Below are positions 36,062-45,482 of a stretch of 64,000 nt of DNA, one piece after another. The position numbers and the translations under genes are program-made. The stretch is from a beta proteobacterium AAP99 (GTDB taxonomy: Bacteria; Pseudomonadota; Gammaproteobacteria; Burkholderiales; Burkholderiaceae_C). How positions within the stretch are numbered: the stretch's first letter is position 1; every line of letters begins with the position of its first letter. The DNA is taken from contig LJIA01000002.1 of NCBI GenBank assembly GCA_001295775.1, positions 329,185 to 393,184 of the forward strand, written 5' to 3'. The notes under the pieces were generated by a model. The model saw only the letters and a list, made by a program, of their open reading frames with translations. It made no database searches and was not told the origin of the DNA.

Positions 36062-37258
36062 TCAGGCGGCGCGCTGCAGGGGCAGGGCGTCCTGCGCCCG
36101 AGCCGTGAGCGGCCGGCTGATGGTGGCCACGCAGCCGCGGCCGGTGGCGGTGTCTGCCACCGCCAGCCGCAGCTGCGCTGCCGGACCATACAGCGCTGCA
36201 AGCCGTTCACGGATGTTGGCCAGCGCCACCCCGGTTCCAGCCGAACGGCGCGAGGTATCGGGGGGGTGGTCGGACAGCGGCGGCAGGCCTTCGCCATCGT
36301 CAGCCACCTCGATGCACAGCTCGGTCTCGGTCGTCCAGGCGCGGATCGTGACCGTGCCGCCGTCGATCGCCGGCTCCAGCCCGTGATTGATGGCGTTTTC
36401 CACCAAGGGCTGCAGCAGCATCGGGGCCAGTCGCTCCTGGCGCAGGGCCTCGGGCACGTCGATCGCAAAGCGCAGGCGGCCCTCCATGCGGATCGCCAGC
36501 AGCTGCAGGTAGGCCTGGGCAATCGCCAGCTCATCGGCCAGCGTGCCTTCGGTGCGGCGGCTCGTGAGCAGGCTGGCGCGCAGGTACTCGATGAAGCGCT
36601 CCAACATCTGCTTGCTCTTGGCCGGTTCGTAGTCGATCAGGCTGACCACATTGGCCAAGGTGTTGAACAGGAAGTGCGGCTCAATCTGCGCCTGCAGCAG
36701 GGACAGCTGCGCCTGCGCGGCCTGCCGCTCCGCGGCCTCGGCGCGGGCCTGCTCGGCGGCTTGCTGCGCCTCGGCGCGCGCCGCGCGGACGCGGGCCGCG
36801 AAGAACATGTACCAGAACACCGACAAGGCCATCGAAAACGCCAGCACCCCGAAGAACGCGCGGGGGTAGTTTGTCATCAGACGCCACGCATTGCCGCCCA
36901 TCAGGGTCAGCGCAGTCAGGTAGCCGATGAGCACGCCCAGCATGGGCACTGCAATGTGGTACGCGGTCCGTGCGGGCATGGACCAGGTATTCCACGGCCG
37001 GCGCCGCGTGAGGCGGTCGCCGATTCGGTGCAGCCCATGGATGGTGAAGCCGATGCACTGAGCGATCCACCACACCTCGGGAAAGATCTGCCACCAGGTG
37101 AACTGCGGCCGCACCGTCCAGAAGATGGTGGTGATGAAGGCGGCGATCAGCGTGTTGGTCAGCGCCGTGAAGATCAGGCGCAGCCACTCCGGGCCGACAC
37201 GTTCGTGGTCGGCACGCCACTGAGTGCGCCAGGTGTCGAGGATCAGTTGCAGGTTCAT
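36062..37258 (-). CDS. LytS-type sensor histidine kinase
   Basis: 398 residues from the ATG at 37258. Four membrane helices in the first 180 residues (LIFTALTNTLIAAFITTIFW, PEVWWIAQCIGFTIHG, IAVPMLGVLIGYLTALTLMG, FFGVLAFSMALSVFWYMFF), then a coiled-coil (ARAEAQQAAEQARAEAAERQAAQAQ). The His_kinase block QIEPHFLFNTLANVVSLI carries the phospho-histidine. The ATPase part has PLVENAINHGLEP and VALANIRERLAALYG. It lacks an extracellular sensor domain, so the signal may be sensed in the membrane. Operon partner of the LytTR regulator. Confidence 0.9.
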   Translation of the reverse strand: MNLQLILDTWRTQWRADHERVGPEWLRLIFTALTNTLIAAFITTIFWTVRPQFTWWQIFPEVWWIAQCIGFTIHGLHRIGDRLTRRRPWNTWSMPARTAYHIAVPMLGVLIGYLTALTLMGGNAWRLMTNYPRAFFGVLAFSMALSVFWYMFFAARVRAARAEAQQAAEQARAEAAERQAAQAQLSLLQAQIEPHFLFNTLANVVSLIDYEPAKSKQMLERFIEYLRASLLTSRRTEGTLADELAIAQAYLQLLAIRMEGRLRFAIDVPEALRQERLAPMLLQPLVENAINHGLEPAIDGGTVTIRAWTTETELCIEVADDGEGLPPLSDHPPDTSRRSAGTGVALANIRERLAALYGPAAQLRLAVADTATGRGCVATISRPLTARAQDALPLQRAA

Positions 37259-37330
37259 GGGCCGCACCTTAGCCGCAGGCCGTGCGGCGTGTAGCCACTG
37301 TGTGCCGGCCGGCCAGCCGGCGGCGCGAGT

Positions 37331-37362
37331 TGGCAAGAAAAGGGCGCCAGTTGCTGGCGCCC
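37331..37362 (-). terminator. Rho-independent terminator (minus strand)
   Basis: 9-bp perfect stem GGGCGCCAG-TTG-CTGGCGCCC with TTTTCTT on the minus-strand 3' side. It lies 119 bp after the stop of the lipoprotein gene that follows. Confidence 0.8.
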
Positions 37363-37480
37363 GCGTGAGAAGCGGGATCCGCAAGCCGGCTTCGCTTGTC
37401 GTCAACGGCCACGGCTCCCGGCTTGTCGCCGTGGTCGGAGGTCATTAGTCGCAGACGCGGTCCGCCCCCCAGTCTGGCGT

Positions 37481-39514
37481 CTAACGGCCAGGGCCGGTAT
37501 CACCGCGCCATGCCATGGCGCGATGTCCAGCCTTGCGATCTTCCAGCTGCCGTAGTTGCTCACGCATCGCTAGCTCGTCTTGCAGCAGCGTGTCAAAGCT
37601 GATCTTGAACTGCGCGGGCAGTCCGGGGGAGGGTGTCTCGAGGTTGAGGTTTTGTGCCCAGCTTTCGCCCGGGCGCATCGCAATTGGGGCAGGCAGGGTT
37701 GCGGTGGCCCCTGCGATGTCTCCCAACCAGGGCGCAACGTCCCCTAGCGCCTGATTCAGACGCGGACGAATACTCGCTTCGCCCACTCGGCCTCGCTGCC
37801 CCCAAGTGACGATGTAGTCGTTTGAGGTACAGCCCACAGGTGTGTCAAGGCAGGCGGGCCGGTTGGTGATTGCAACGTCTCGTCGACCCGCAAACCGGCG
37901 TTGCACAAAAAACTCTTCGACCGTCATCGCGATGTCTTCGCGGGTTGTGTAGAAGTTGTACTCGTCAGTTGCTAAGTCTGCGCTGAACAGTGCAGCAACT
38001 TGCGATGGGGTGTAAGCGTTCTGAGTCGCACTCGTGTCACCGGTGCCGAACTTGGACTGGGCGAGCCCGCGTAGCTCGGCGGAACGCAGCGGGAAGATGG
38101 CAGTCAGGTTGTCGGAAGGTAAGCGTCCCGCAAGCCGCTCGCCATCTGTGATGTCTGCAACTTTGCTGGTTCGATTTACAGTGAGCTGAATCGCTGGTCG
38201 GATGAAGTCATTGGCGTGTGTCAGCTCGTGGTACAGCAACCACCCCAGTGTGAATGGCAGCTCACTGGTCGGGCGGCCTTGGCGCTGATTTGCAGCAACA
38301 AACGTGGGGAAACGCTGGTTGTTGCGGGTATAGCGCCACAGCCCGCGATATTGAAGATTCTGCGCGAAGCTGCTGCGTGCATCCGGAACCTCACTGACCG
38401 TGTCACGCTGGTCCGGCGTCAGCCACAAATTGCCAGCATCCAGATAGATCGCGCCTGTCAGCGGCGCGTAGAACGACGGCCGTACCCGACCGCCGAGGAC
38501 AATTGCGGTGGTAGCCATGAGCATCCGGCGCAAATCTCCCGAGGTGTCTTGCTCGGTCAGGAAGCGCTCGAACACCTCGCCCATCCAGTCGTTCGACACC
38601 AGCACACGGTCCATAACCTGAGCAACGGAGGGCAGCGCGCCATTGGTCTCCTGAGCCAGCAATGGCAAGGTAGTCATCGTGCATAAGTTGTTGTTTGCGG
38701 AACTCGCCCAGGAAATTGTCGGGCTGTAGACGCAAGACGCCAGTACCGGCGCCCAGCGACTGGCAGGACGGTAGGCATAGACGCGAGAGCTCAGCGGGTA
38801 GCCCTGTCCTCGGAACAGCTGGTTCGCGGGTGGTGCGGGCAAGGCCTGCACCAGCAGGGTCTGGGTGTCGCTGTCGGTCGCGCCGTTGGACAGGGTGATG
38901 GTCGCGCGGAAGCTCAGGCGCAGATCCTGATTGAAGACCGGCGCGGCAAAGATGATTCGCTGCGGGTCTTCCGTGTTCAGGGTCACGGCGGGGCCTTCGG
39001 TCTGTTCCCACCGCACCGACGAGATGCTCACGTTAGCCGGCACCCTAGGCCAGGCGCGCAGCGAGGTGCTGCCGCCACCGAAGACCGATGGTTCACCGCG
39101 GATGGTGAGTAGGGCCGGGCTCGCAGGCGCCGCCGCGGTGATCGAGACAGGCACGTTCTGCGTCGCGCCGGTGGCATCGCGGAAGCTGACGGCGAAGCTG
39201 TAGGTGCCCGCCGTTGCGGCATCGAAGCTTATCGCTTGGCTCTTCGCTGAAAGCAGCGTTACCGCTGGGCCGCCGGTTTGTGTCCAGACCGGGTTCGTGA
39301 TGGCACCGGCACAACCAGCCACCATCGCCGTGGCAGTTTTGCCGACATCCACGCTGGCGTCGGAGCTGACCGCGAATGCGCCGCCCTGCGAGCAGATGCC
39401 TGAGCCCGTCGGCGGCGAGGGCGGCGGCGGTGGCGGGGTGCTGCCGGCTCCGCCACCACCGCCGCAGGCGGCCAATGCCAGGCTGAGGGACAGGGTCAGT
39501 ACTGCTGCGCGCAT
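37481..39514 (-). CDS. Lipoprotein with two Ig/PKD-like domains and a putative zinc metalloprotease site
   Basis: 677 residues from the ATG at 39514, with GGAGAGG five bases upstream. Lipobox LALAAC, then a Gly/Pro linker. Two beta-sandwich repeats follow (PVWTQTGGPAVTLLSAKSQAISF... and VRWEQTEGPAVTLNTEDPQRIIF), resembling PKD/Ig-like domains. The C-terminal domain has a zinc-type HExxH motif in LLYHELTHANDF. The third ligand was not identified. Envelope-anchored, probably a protease or adhesin. Single gene with its own terminator. Confidence 0.7.
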   Translation of the reverse strand: MRAAVLTLSLSLALAACGGGGGAGSTPPPPPPSPPTGSGICSQGGAFAVSSDASVDVGKTATAMVAGCAGAITNPVWTQTGGPAVTLLSAKSQAISFDAATAGTYSFAVSFRDATGATQNVPVSITAAAPASPALLTIRGEPSVFGGGSTSLRAWPRVPANVSISSVRWEQTEGPAVTLNTEDPQRIIFAAPVFNQDLRLSFRATITLSNGATDSDTQTLLVQALPAPPANQLFRGQGYPLSSRVYAYRPASRWAPVLASCVYSPTISWASSANNNLCTMTTLPLLAQETNGALPSVAQVMDRVLVSNDWMGEVFERFLTEQDTSGDLRRMLMATTAIVLGGRVRPSFYAPLTGAIYLDAGNLWLTPDQRDTVSEVPDARSSFAQNLQYRGLWRYTRNNQRFPTFVAANQRQGRPTSELPFTLGWLLYHELTHANDFIRPAIQLTVNRTSKVADITDGERLAGRLPSDNLTAIFPLRSAELRGLAQSKFGTGDTSATQNAYTPSQVAALFSADLATDEYNFYTTREDIAMTVEEFFVQRRFAGRRDVAITNRPACLDTPVGCTSNDYIVTWGQRGRVGEASIRPRLNQALGDVAPWLGDIAGATATLPAPIAMRPGESWAQNLNLETPSPGLPAQFKISFDTLLQDELAMREQLRQLEDRKAGHRAMAWRGDTGPGR

Positions 39515-39618
39515 GATGCCTCTCCGAGAAACCTGCAAACGCTATACCCGGTGGCCGGGCGCTACAAGGCGGTGCTGCAGAAGTGTCAACAGGCCACCAC
39601 GAACGCGGCGGCAGCGGC

Positions 39619-40125
39619 TCAGAGCGCGCGTTCGGCCCGCTTGCGCAGCTTGGTCTTGATGCGGCCTTGCTTGAGCGTGGACAGGTATTCGACGAAGACC
39701 TTGCCGGCCAGGTGATCCATCTCGTGCTGCACGCATACGGCCAGCAGACCGTCGGCGTCGAACTCGAAGAACTTGCCGGTGACATCCTGCGCGCGCACCC
39801 GCACCTGCGCGGGGCGTTCGACATCGTCGTAGATCTCCGGCACGGACAGGCAGCCTTCCTCGTACTTCCTGCGCTCGGGGCTGGCCCAGATGATTTCGGG
39901 GTTCACGAGGGTCATCAGGCCCTTCTTGTCCTCGGAGACGTCGATAACGATCAGGCGCTCATGGACATCCACCTGCGTGGCTGCGAGACCCACGCCAGGG
40001 GCGTCATACATGGTTTCGGCCATATCTTCGGCGAGCTTCTTCAGGCGCGCGTCAAATTGCGTGACCGGCTTGGCCACGGTCTTGAGCCGGGGGTCGGGCC
40101 AGTGGAGGATGGGCAGCAGAGCCAT
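39619..40125 (-). CDS. def: Peptide deformylase
   Basis: 168 residues. Removes the formyl group from nascent proteins. All three motifs are intact: GVGLAATQ (45–52), EGCLS with Cys92, and QHEMDHLAG with His134, Glu135 and His138 for the metal site. The C-terminal [16 protein letters not shown] is typical. The usual fmt partner does not follow it; the lipoprotein gene lies there instead. Divergent from the LysM gene. Confidence 0.96.
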   Translation of the reverse strand: MALLPILHWPDPRLKTVAKPVTQFDARLKKLAEDMAETMYDAPGVGLAATQVDVHERLIVIDVSEDKKGLMTLVNPEIIWASPERRKYEEGCLSVPEIYDDVERPAQVRVRAQDVTGKFFEFDADGLLAVCVQHEMDHLAGKVFVEYLSTLKQGRIKTKLRKRAERAL

Positions 40126-40438
40126 GATGTAAGCGATGGATTCAGAAGGAGCTGTCCCGACGCGGTGTATGGTTAGTTCAGCGCGGGCTGAACAGGGACC
40201 GAGCCCTGCGGGACGCCGAAAAACCACGCCCGAGCGGTGACGGAGTGGCAATTTCGTTGCGAGATCAGATGTTTATCTGCAAAATTTAAAGCAAAACTTG
40301 ATCTTGGGTGCGCGCAAGAACATGCCCGGCGCGGGGTTATTGGCCGGTTCCGGCCGCCCGATCGCCGGCCGCCGCCCGACCCAAGGCGCACTCAGGCGCT
40401 CATCGAGTACTACGCCTTGCGTCTGCAAGGGGGGAAGA
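40126..40438. promoter_or_regulatory. Divergent def / LysM promoter region
   Basis: 313 bp between two divergent starts. AT-rich at 40250–40310, with the small hairpin CAGAT-GTTT-ATCTG (about 40266–40279). It must hold both promoters, but I cannot assign them with confidence. GGGGAAGA before the LysM gene is its ribosome site. No gene is supported. Confidence 0.45.
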
Positions 40439-41572
40439 ATGCATAAACGATTGTCGGTCATCTGCGCCGCTCTGGCGCTGGCAGGTCTCACCGGTACAGC
40501 CAGTGCCGTGAACTTCCCGATCACCGAGCAGCAGCGCTCCACGGCCAACCAGGTGGCGCAGATGGGCGTGCCCATCTCCGATCTCGCGCCCAACGCGCCG
40601 GACCAGTACACCGTCAAGCGCGGTGACACCCTCTGGGCCATCTCCGGCATCTTCCTGAAGAGCCCGTGGAAATGGCCCGAGCTCTGGGGCATGAACAAGG
40701 ACCAGATCCGCAACCCGCACCTGATCTTTCCGGGGCAGGTGCTGTATCTGATCAAGAAGGATGGCCGCGCCACGCTGTCCATGACCGCGCCGGACGGCAC
40801 CGAGCGTCTGTCGCCGCGAGTGCGTGCCGAGGGCCTGGACAAGGCCATCACCACGATACCGGCCAGCGTGATCGAGCCTTTCCTGTCGCAGCCGCTGATC
40901 GTCGAGCGTGACCGTCTGGACAGCGCGCCACGCATCCTCGCGGGCCGCGAAACAGGCAGGGTGTTCTTTGCTGCCGGCGATACCGCCTATGTGCGCGGCA
41001 TCAAGGACGAATCGATTTCCCGCTACCAGGTGTTCCGCCCTGCGCGCCCCTTGAAGGACCCGCAGACCGGCGAGCTCCTGGCCTATGAGGCCTATTACCT
41101 CGGCGACGCCGATGTGGTGCGCAGCGGCGACCCCGCTACCATCAAGATCGCAAAGGTGAAGGAAGAGTTCGGCATCGATGATCGCCTGCTCCCCTTTGCC
41201 GCCTCGCCCTCGATCAACTTTGCGCCGCGCGCTCCCGAGCGCGACGTCAACGCCCGTGTGGCCAGCGTCTACAGCCGCGAGGCGATCACGGCCGGCAGCC
41301 TGATGGTCGTGGCCATCAACAAGGGCCGCGACGCGGGTATCGAGCCCGGCCATACCCTGCAGGTTTGGGAGTCCGGCGACACCGTGGCCGACCGCACTCA
41401 GCGCGCCGAAGGCTTTGCCGGCAAGTATCTCGGCCGTCCGCAGGCCGTGAAGCTGCCCGACGAGCGCATCGGCGTGGGCATGGTGTTCCGCGTGTTTGAT
41501 CGCGTGTCCTACGTGCTCATCATGAGCAGCGACCGGCCGATCCGGATCGGCGATCAGTTGCGTACGCCCTGA
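40439..41572 (+). CDS. LysM-domain exported protein
   Basis: 377 residues. Signal peptide ending at TASA. LysM peptidoglycan-binding domain at about residues 55–115 (YTVKRGDTLWAISGIFLKSPWKWPELWGMN...NPHLIFPGQVLYL). The rest, about 250 residues, is the beta-rich domain always found in this family, which lies before dprA in many betaproteobacteria. It binds the cell wall in the periplasm; no catalytic domain is visible. Confidence 0.9.
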   Translation: MHKRLSVICAALALAGLTGTASAVNFPITEQQRSTANQVAQMGVPISDLAPNAPDQYTVKRGDTLWAISGIFLKSPWKWPELWGMNKDQIRNPHLIFPGQVLYLIKKDGRATLSMTAPDGTERLSPRVRAEGLDKAITTIPASVIEPFLSQPLIVERDRLDSAPRILAGRETGRVFFAAGDTAYVRGIKDESISRYQVFRPARPLKDPQTGELLAYEAYYLGDADVVRSGDPATIKIAKVKEEFGIDDRLLPFAASPSINFAPRAPERDVNARVASVYSREAITAGSLMVVAINKGRDAGIEPGHTLQVWESGDTVADRTQRAEGFAGKYLGRPQAVKLPDERIGVGMVFRVFDRVSYVLIMSSDRPIRIGDQLRTP

Positions 41573-41593
41573 GGCGATTGAAGTGAATCGGTG

Positions 41594-41625
41594 CATCGGC
41601 TGCCTTCGGGCGGCCGATGTGCTTT
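41594..41625 (+). terminator. Hairpin with cUUCGg loop after the LysM gene
   Basis: CATCGGCTGCC-TTCG-GGCGGCCGATG, eleven pairs (one G-U) around a UUCG tetraloop, followed by TGCTTTG. Likely a terminator or attenuator between the LysM gene and dprA. Confidence 0.65.
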
Positions 41626-41657
41626 GTGGACTGCGCATCTCTTGAGAGACAAGCGAC

Positions 41658-42782
41658 ATGGATGTTGATGGCGTGGGCGAGCGCGAACGTGAGCTGACGG
41701 CCTGGCTGCGTCTGAGCCTGACGGATGGCGTCGGCCCTGCAACCTGCCGCGATCTGCTGGCCGCCTTCGGCCTGCCGGAGCAGATCCTGGCGCAAAGCCT
41801 TGGGAGTCTCGCGCGCGTCTGCGGGCAGGCCACTGCGCAGGCCTTGCTTGCCGAGGATGCGGAGCGCGAGGAGGCGGTGGCGCGAAGCCTGGCCTGGGCG
41901 CAAGACGCCGGGCACCACGTGCTCACCCTGGCAGATGCCGACTATCCGCAGCAGTTGCTGCAGGCACCCGATCCCCCGCCGCTGCTGTTTGCGATCGGCC
42001 AGCTGGCCACCCTCAAGCGCCCTGCAGTTGCCATGGTGGGCAGCCGCAACGCCACTGCGCAGGGCCAGGCCAACGCCGAGCAGTTCGCCCATGCGCTGTC
42101 CCAGCGTGGCGTGTGCGTGGTTTCCGGGCTGGCGCTGGGCATTGATGCAGCCGCGCACCTCGGCGCGCTGGCGGGCGAGGGTTCGACGATCGCCGTCGTG
42201 GGCACCGGGCTGGACATCGTCTACCCGGCACGCAACCGCGACCTGGCGCACCGTATCGCCCAGCACGGGCTGATCGTCTCCGAGTTCGCGCTCGGAACGC
42301 GGGCACTGGCTGCGAACTTCCCGCGCCGTAACCGGATCATTGCGGGTCTGGCGCAGGGCACGCTGGTGGTTGAAGCGGCGCTGCAGAGCGGCTCGCTCAT
42401 CACGGCGCGTCTGGCCGGCGATCTCGGTCGCGAAGTGCTCGCCATTCCCGGTTCAATCCACTCGCCGCAGTCACGCGGCTGCCATGCGCTGATCAAGCAG
42501 GGCGCAAAGCTTGTCGAGAGTGCATCCGACGTGCTGGAAGAACTGCGCCTCGAAGGCCCGCGTATTCAGGCATCCACCGCCCCTGAAAGTCGCGATGACG
42601 CGCCCGCAGCGGAATTTGCTTCGCCGGTGCTGAGCGCGCTTGCAGGTGACCCGGTCAGCCTGGATACCCTTGCGCAGCGGACGGGCCTGGATGCATCGGC
42701 ATTGATGACGCAGCTCACAGCGCTCGAACTGGAGGGTCGAGTAGCCCGGTTGCCCGGTGGCCGGTGGCAGGCGCTGGCCTGA
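41658..42782 (+). CDS. dprA: DNA-processing protein DprA
   Basis: 374 residues. Loads RecA onto incoming single-stranded DNA during natural transformation. N-terminal SAM-like domain (residues 10–75). Rossmann-like domain with AMVGSRNATAQG, VVSGLALGIDAAAH, TIAVVGTGLDIVYPARNRDLA, FPRRNRIIAGLAQGTLVVEAALQSGSLITARLAGDLGREVLAIPGSI, and the C-terminal winged-helix (DPVSLDTLAQRTGLDASALMTQLTALELEGRVARLPGGRW). All typical. With the pilus genes it suggests a possible competence system. Confidence 0.95.
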   Translation: MDVDGVGERERELTAWLRLSLTDGVGPATCRDLLAAFGLPEQILAQSLGSLARVCGQATAQALLAEDAEREEAVARSLAWAQDAGHHVLTLADADYPQQLLQAPDPPPLLFAIGQLATLKRPAVAMVGSRNATAQGQANAEQFAHALSQRGVCVVSGLALGIDAAAHLGALAGEGSTIAVVGTGLDIVYPARNRDLAHRIAQHGLIVSEFALGTRALAANFPRRNRIIAGLAQGTLVVEAALQSGSLITARLAGDLGREVLAIPGSIHSPQSRGCHALIKQGAKLVESASDVLEELRLEGPRIQASTAPESRDDAPAAEFASPVLSALAGDPVSLDTLAQRTGLDASALMTQLTALELEGRVARLPGGRWQALA

Positions 42783-43034
42783 GTCGCGTTCGGACGTGCA
42801 GCGAAACAACACTTTCTGCGCCAAAGCGGCGCAATCGCGGCGGCGCTGCCGCTAGCGTGTCTTGCGATCGTCACACACTTGGATTAGTGTCCGGATAAAT
42901 CCAGTTCCCAGACCACAGCTCGCAGCGCACACGGCGGGCGTCTGAGAAATGGGTTTGCTCTGCAATCCCACTCCCCGGGTGGCGCGATCAGTCCGCCACT
43001 GCGATGTCTTCAGCGGCTTTCGAGGAGGGTGTGC

Positions 43035-43496
43035 ATGTACGACGTCCTGGTCTATCTCTTCCAGCACTACAGCACCCCGCAACTGTTTCCCGAAACCGAC
43101 GACCTCCACGACACCCTCACTGAAGCAGGCTTCGACGAAGACGACGTCGAACAGGCACTCGATTGGCTCGTGGGTCTGGCTTCCGCGACGCAGAACATTC
43201 AGCTGATCGCGCACGCGTCGGAAGGCTCGACGCGCATCTACGCCGAAGTCGAACGCCGCCAGCTGGGCGACGAGGCGATCGCCTTCATCCAGCATCTCGA
43301 GAACAACGACGCGCTGTACGCACCGCATCGCGAGCTCATCATCGAGCGTGCGCTTGCGGTCGCAGAGTCGCCCATTCCGCTGTCCAAGCTGCGGATCATC
43401 ACGCTGATGGTGCTCTGGAGCCAGGAAGTCGAGTTCGATGCGCTCGTGTTCGACGAGCTCATGAGCGACGACGATTCGCCGCGCCTGCCGAACTAG
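43035..43496 (+). CDS. smg: Smg/DUF494 family protein
   Basis: 153 residues from the ATG with GAGGAGGG just upstream (a GTG two codons earlier is less likely). The whole length fits DUF494: MYDVLVYLFQHY at the N-terminus, LHDTLTEAGFDEDDVEQALDWL in the middle and the ALYAPHRELIIERALA...PLSKLRIITLMVLWSQ C-terminal block. Role unclear, but always near dprA and a topoisomerase gene. Here that topoisomerase is 8.6 kb away because the DUF1800–DUF1501 pair and a transposon lie between. Confidence 0.92.
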   Translation: MYDVLVYLFQHYSTPQLFPETDDLHDTLTEAGFDEDDVEQALDWLVGLASATQNIQLIAHASEGSTRIYAEVERRQLGDEAIAFIQHLENNDALYAPHRELIIERALAVAESPIPLSKLRIITLMVLWSQEVEFDALVFDELMSDDDSPRLPN

Positions 43497-43720
43497 ACGC
43501 AGGCCGCGCTCGCAGCGCTGCGCGTTGACGGATCGACAACGCGCATTGAATCAAAAACTTTGTTACATCACAGTCGCGTCCAGTAACGGTCAGTGGCACC
43601 GCCGTTGCTTTGAGACCCTGCGCCTTGCGCAGACGTGCCCGATTCACCTCGGGTCCACACAAAAGATCAGGGCTTGTCCGGAGACAAACATCGGACAAGT
43701 GGACTGTGGAGTGACAAAAA

Positions 43721-45466
43721 ATGGCCGGAGTGATCTCAAACTGGCAAACGCTGCGCCGCCTCGCGGGTGCCGCAACGCTTGCAATTCTGGTGTCCGCCTG
43801 CGGCGGATCAGGGGGCGGCTCAAGCGGCCCCGCTGCGCCGCCGCCGGGGCCTCCGCCCACGGCTGCTGAAGCCTCGCGCTTCCTGAGCCAGGCCACGATG
43901 GGGCCAACGCAGGCCTCGATCGACTTCGTGATCCGCGTGGGCTACCAGGGTTGGCTGAACGATCAGTTCAACAAGCCGATGCGCCCGCACTTCGACTATC
44001 TGCAGGCGCGTCAGGCCGAACTGCAAGCACTCATGCCGCCGCAGAACGTCGGTCAGAACGAGTTCTTCCAGAGCTGGTGGGGCCAGGCCCTCGGCAGCGA
44101 AGACCAGCTGCGCCAGCGCGTCACCTTCGCACTGTCGGAGATCTTCGTGGTGTCGTTCCAGAACGATGCGACCGTCAACTACCCGCGCGGCATGGCGAGC
44201 TATTACGACATGCTCGCCAAGAACGCGTTCGGCAATTACCGCACCCTGCTGGAGGATGTGAGCCGCCACCCGATGATGGGCCTCTATCTGACGCATATGC
44301 GCAATCAGAAGGCCGGTGGCACCCGCGTCCCTGACGAGAACTATGCGCGCGAAGTCATGCAGCTGTTCTCCATCGGCCTGTTCCAGCTGAACCCGGACGG
44401 CACCGTCCGCACCGACAGCAGCGGCCGTCCGCTCGAGACCTACGGTGACGACGACATCAAGGGCCTGTCGCGTGTGTTCACCGGCTTCTCCTGGTACGCC
44501 GGCCCGAACATGGCAGACCGCACGGACAGCCGCTTCTTCGGTGGCGCCGGCCCGGCCGAGCGTGAATGGACCCCGATGCAGGGCTATGCCAAGTTCCACG
44601 AGCAGGGCGAAAAGCGATTCCTGGGCACCACGATCGCCGCTCAGACCACGGCTGACCCCGATGCCAGCCTGAAGGCCGCGCTCGATTTCCTCGCAGCGCA
44701 CCCGAACACCGCACCCTTCATCTCCAAGCTTCTGATCCAGCGCCTGGTCACCAGCAACCCCAGCCCGGCCTACGTGGGCCGCGTATCCAACGTGTTCCGC
44801 ACCAGCAATGGTGATCTGAAGCAGGTGATCTCCGCGATTCTGCTGGATACCGAGGCACGTACCGCGTCCACGGCCAACAACGTGGGCAAGCTGCGCGAGC
44901 CGATCCTGCGTGCCACCGCCTGGGGCCGCGCCTTCGGTGCGACCAGCGACTCCACGCGCTTCCTGATGGGCAGCACGGATGATCCGCTGGGTTCGCTGAG
45001 CCAGACCCCGATGCGCTCGCCCACGGTGTTCAACTTCTTCCGCGCCGGCTACGTGCCGCCGAACTCCGCCGCCGGCGGTGCCAACTTGACCGCACCCGAG
45101 TTCCAGATCGTCCACGAGACCTCTGTGGTGGGCTACATGAACTTCATGCGCAACGCCGTGCAGAACGGCATCGGCGGACGCGCCACCGGCGCCACGCGCA
45201 ATGACATTCAGCCCAACTACACGGCGGAGATCGCGCTGGCTGAACGGCCCGACGATCTGGTGAATCGTCTGGACATGCTGCTCACCGGCGGCAGCATGAC
45301 GACCGCCAACAAGCAGATCATCCGCGACGCCATCAACTCCGTGGCCATCCCGGCGCTGGCCGCCAACGGCAGCAACCAGGCCCAGGTCGATGCGGCCAAG
45401 CTGACTCGCGCACGCCTCGGTGTCTATCTGACCCTGGCCTCGCCCGAGTTCCTGATCCAGAAGTAA
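43721..45466 (+). CDS. DUF1800 lipoprotein
   Basis: 581 residues. Lipobox LVSAC, then a Gly/Pro linker. DUF1800 domain from about residue 45 (AAEASRFLSQATMGPTQASIDFV...GWLNDQF), with ENYAREVMQLFSIGLFQLN and YGDDDIKGLSRVFTGFSWY as the conserved blocks. Function unknown, but it always pairs with a DUF1501 gene, as here (16 bp downstream). Together they probably act in the envelope or outside the cell. The pair sits between smg and topB, where no gene is normally found in Burkholderiales. Confidence 0.9.
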   Translation: MAGVISNWQTLRRLAGAATLAILVSACGGSGGGSSGPAAPPPGPPPTAAEASRFLSQATMGPTQASIDFVIRVGYQGWLNDQFNKPMRPHFDYLQARQAELQALMPPQNVGQNEFFQSWWGQALGSEDQLRQRVTFALSEIFVVSFQNDATVNYPRGMASYYDMLAKNAFGNYRTLLEDVSRHPMMGLYLTHMRNQKAGGTRVPDENYAREVMQLFSIGLFQLNPDGTVRTDSSGRPLETYGDDDIKGLSRVFTGFSWYAGPNMADRTDSRFFGGAGPAEREWTPMQGYAKFHEQGEKRFLGTTIAAQTTADPDASLKAALDFLAAHPNTAPFISKLLIQRLVTSNPSPAYVGRVSNVFRTSNGDLKQVISAILLDTEARTASTANNVGKLREPILRATAWGRAFGATSDSTRFLMGSTDDPLGSLSQTPMRSPTVFNFFRAGYVPPNSAAGGANLTAPEFQIVHETSVVGYMNFMRNAVQNGIGGRATGATRNDIQPNYTAEIALAERPDDLVNRLDMLLTGGSMTTANKQIIRDAINSVAIPALAANGSNQAQVDAAKLTRARLGVYLTLASPEFLIQK

Positions 45467-45482
45467 GGGAAGGGCCGACACC

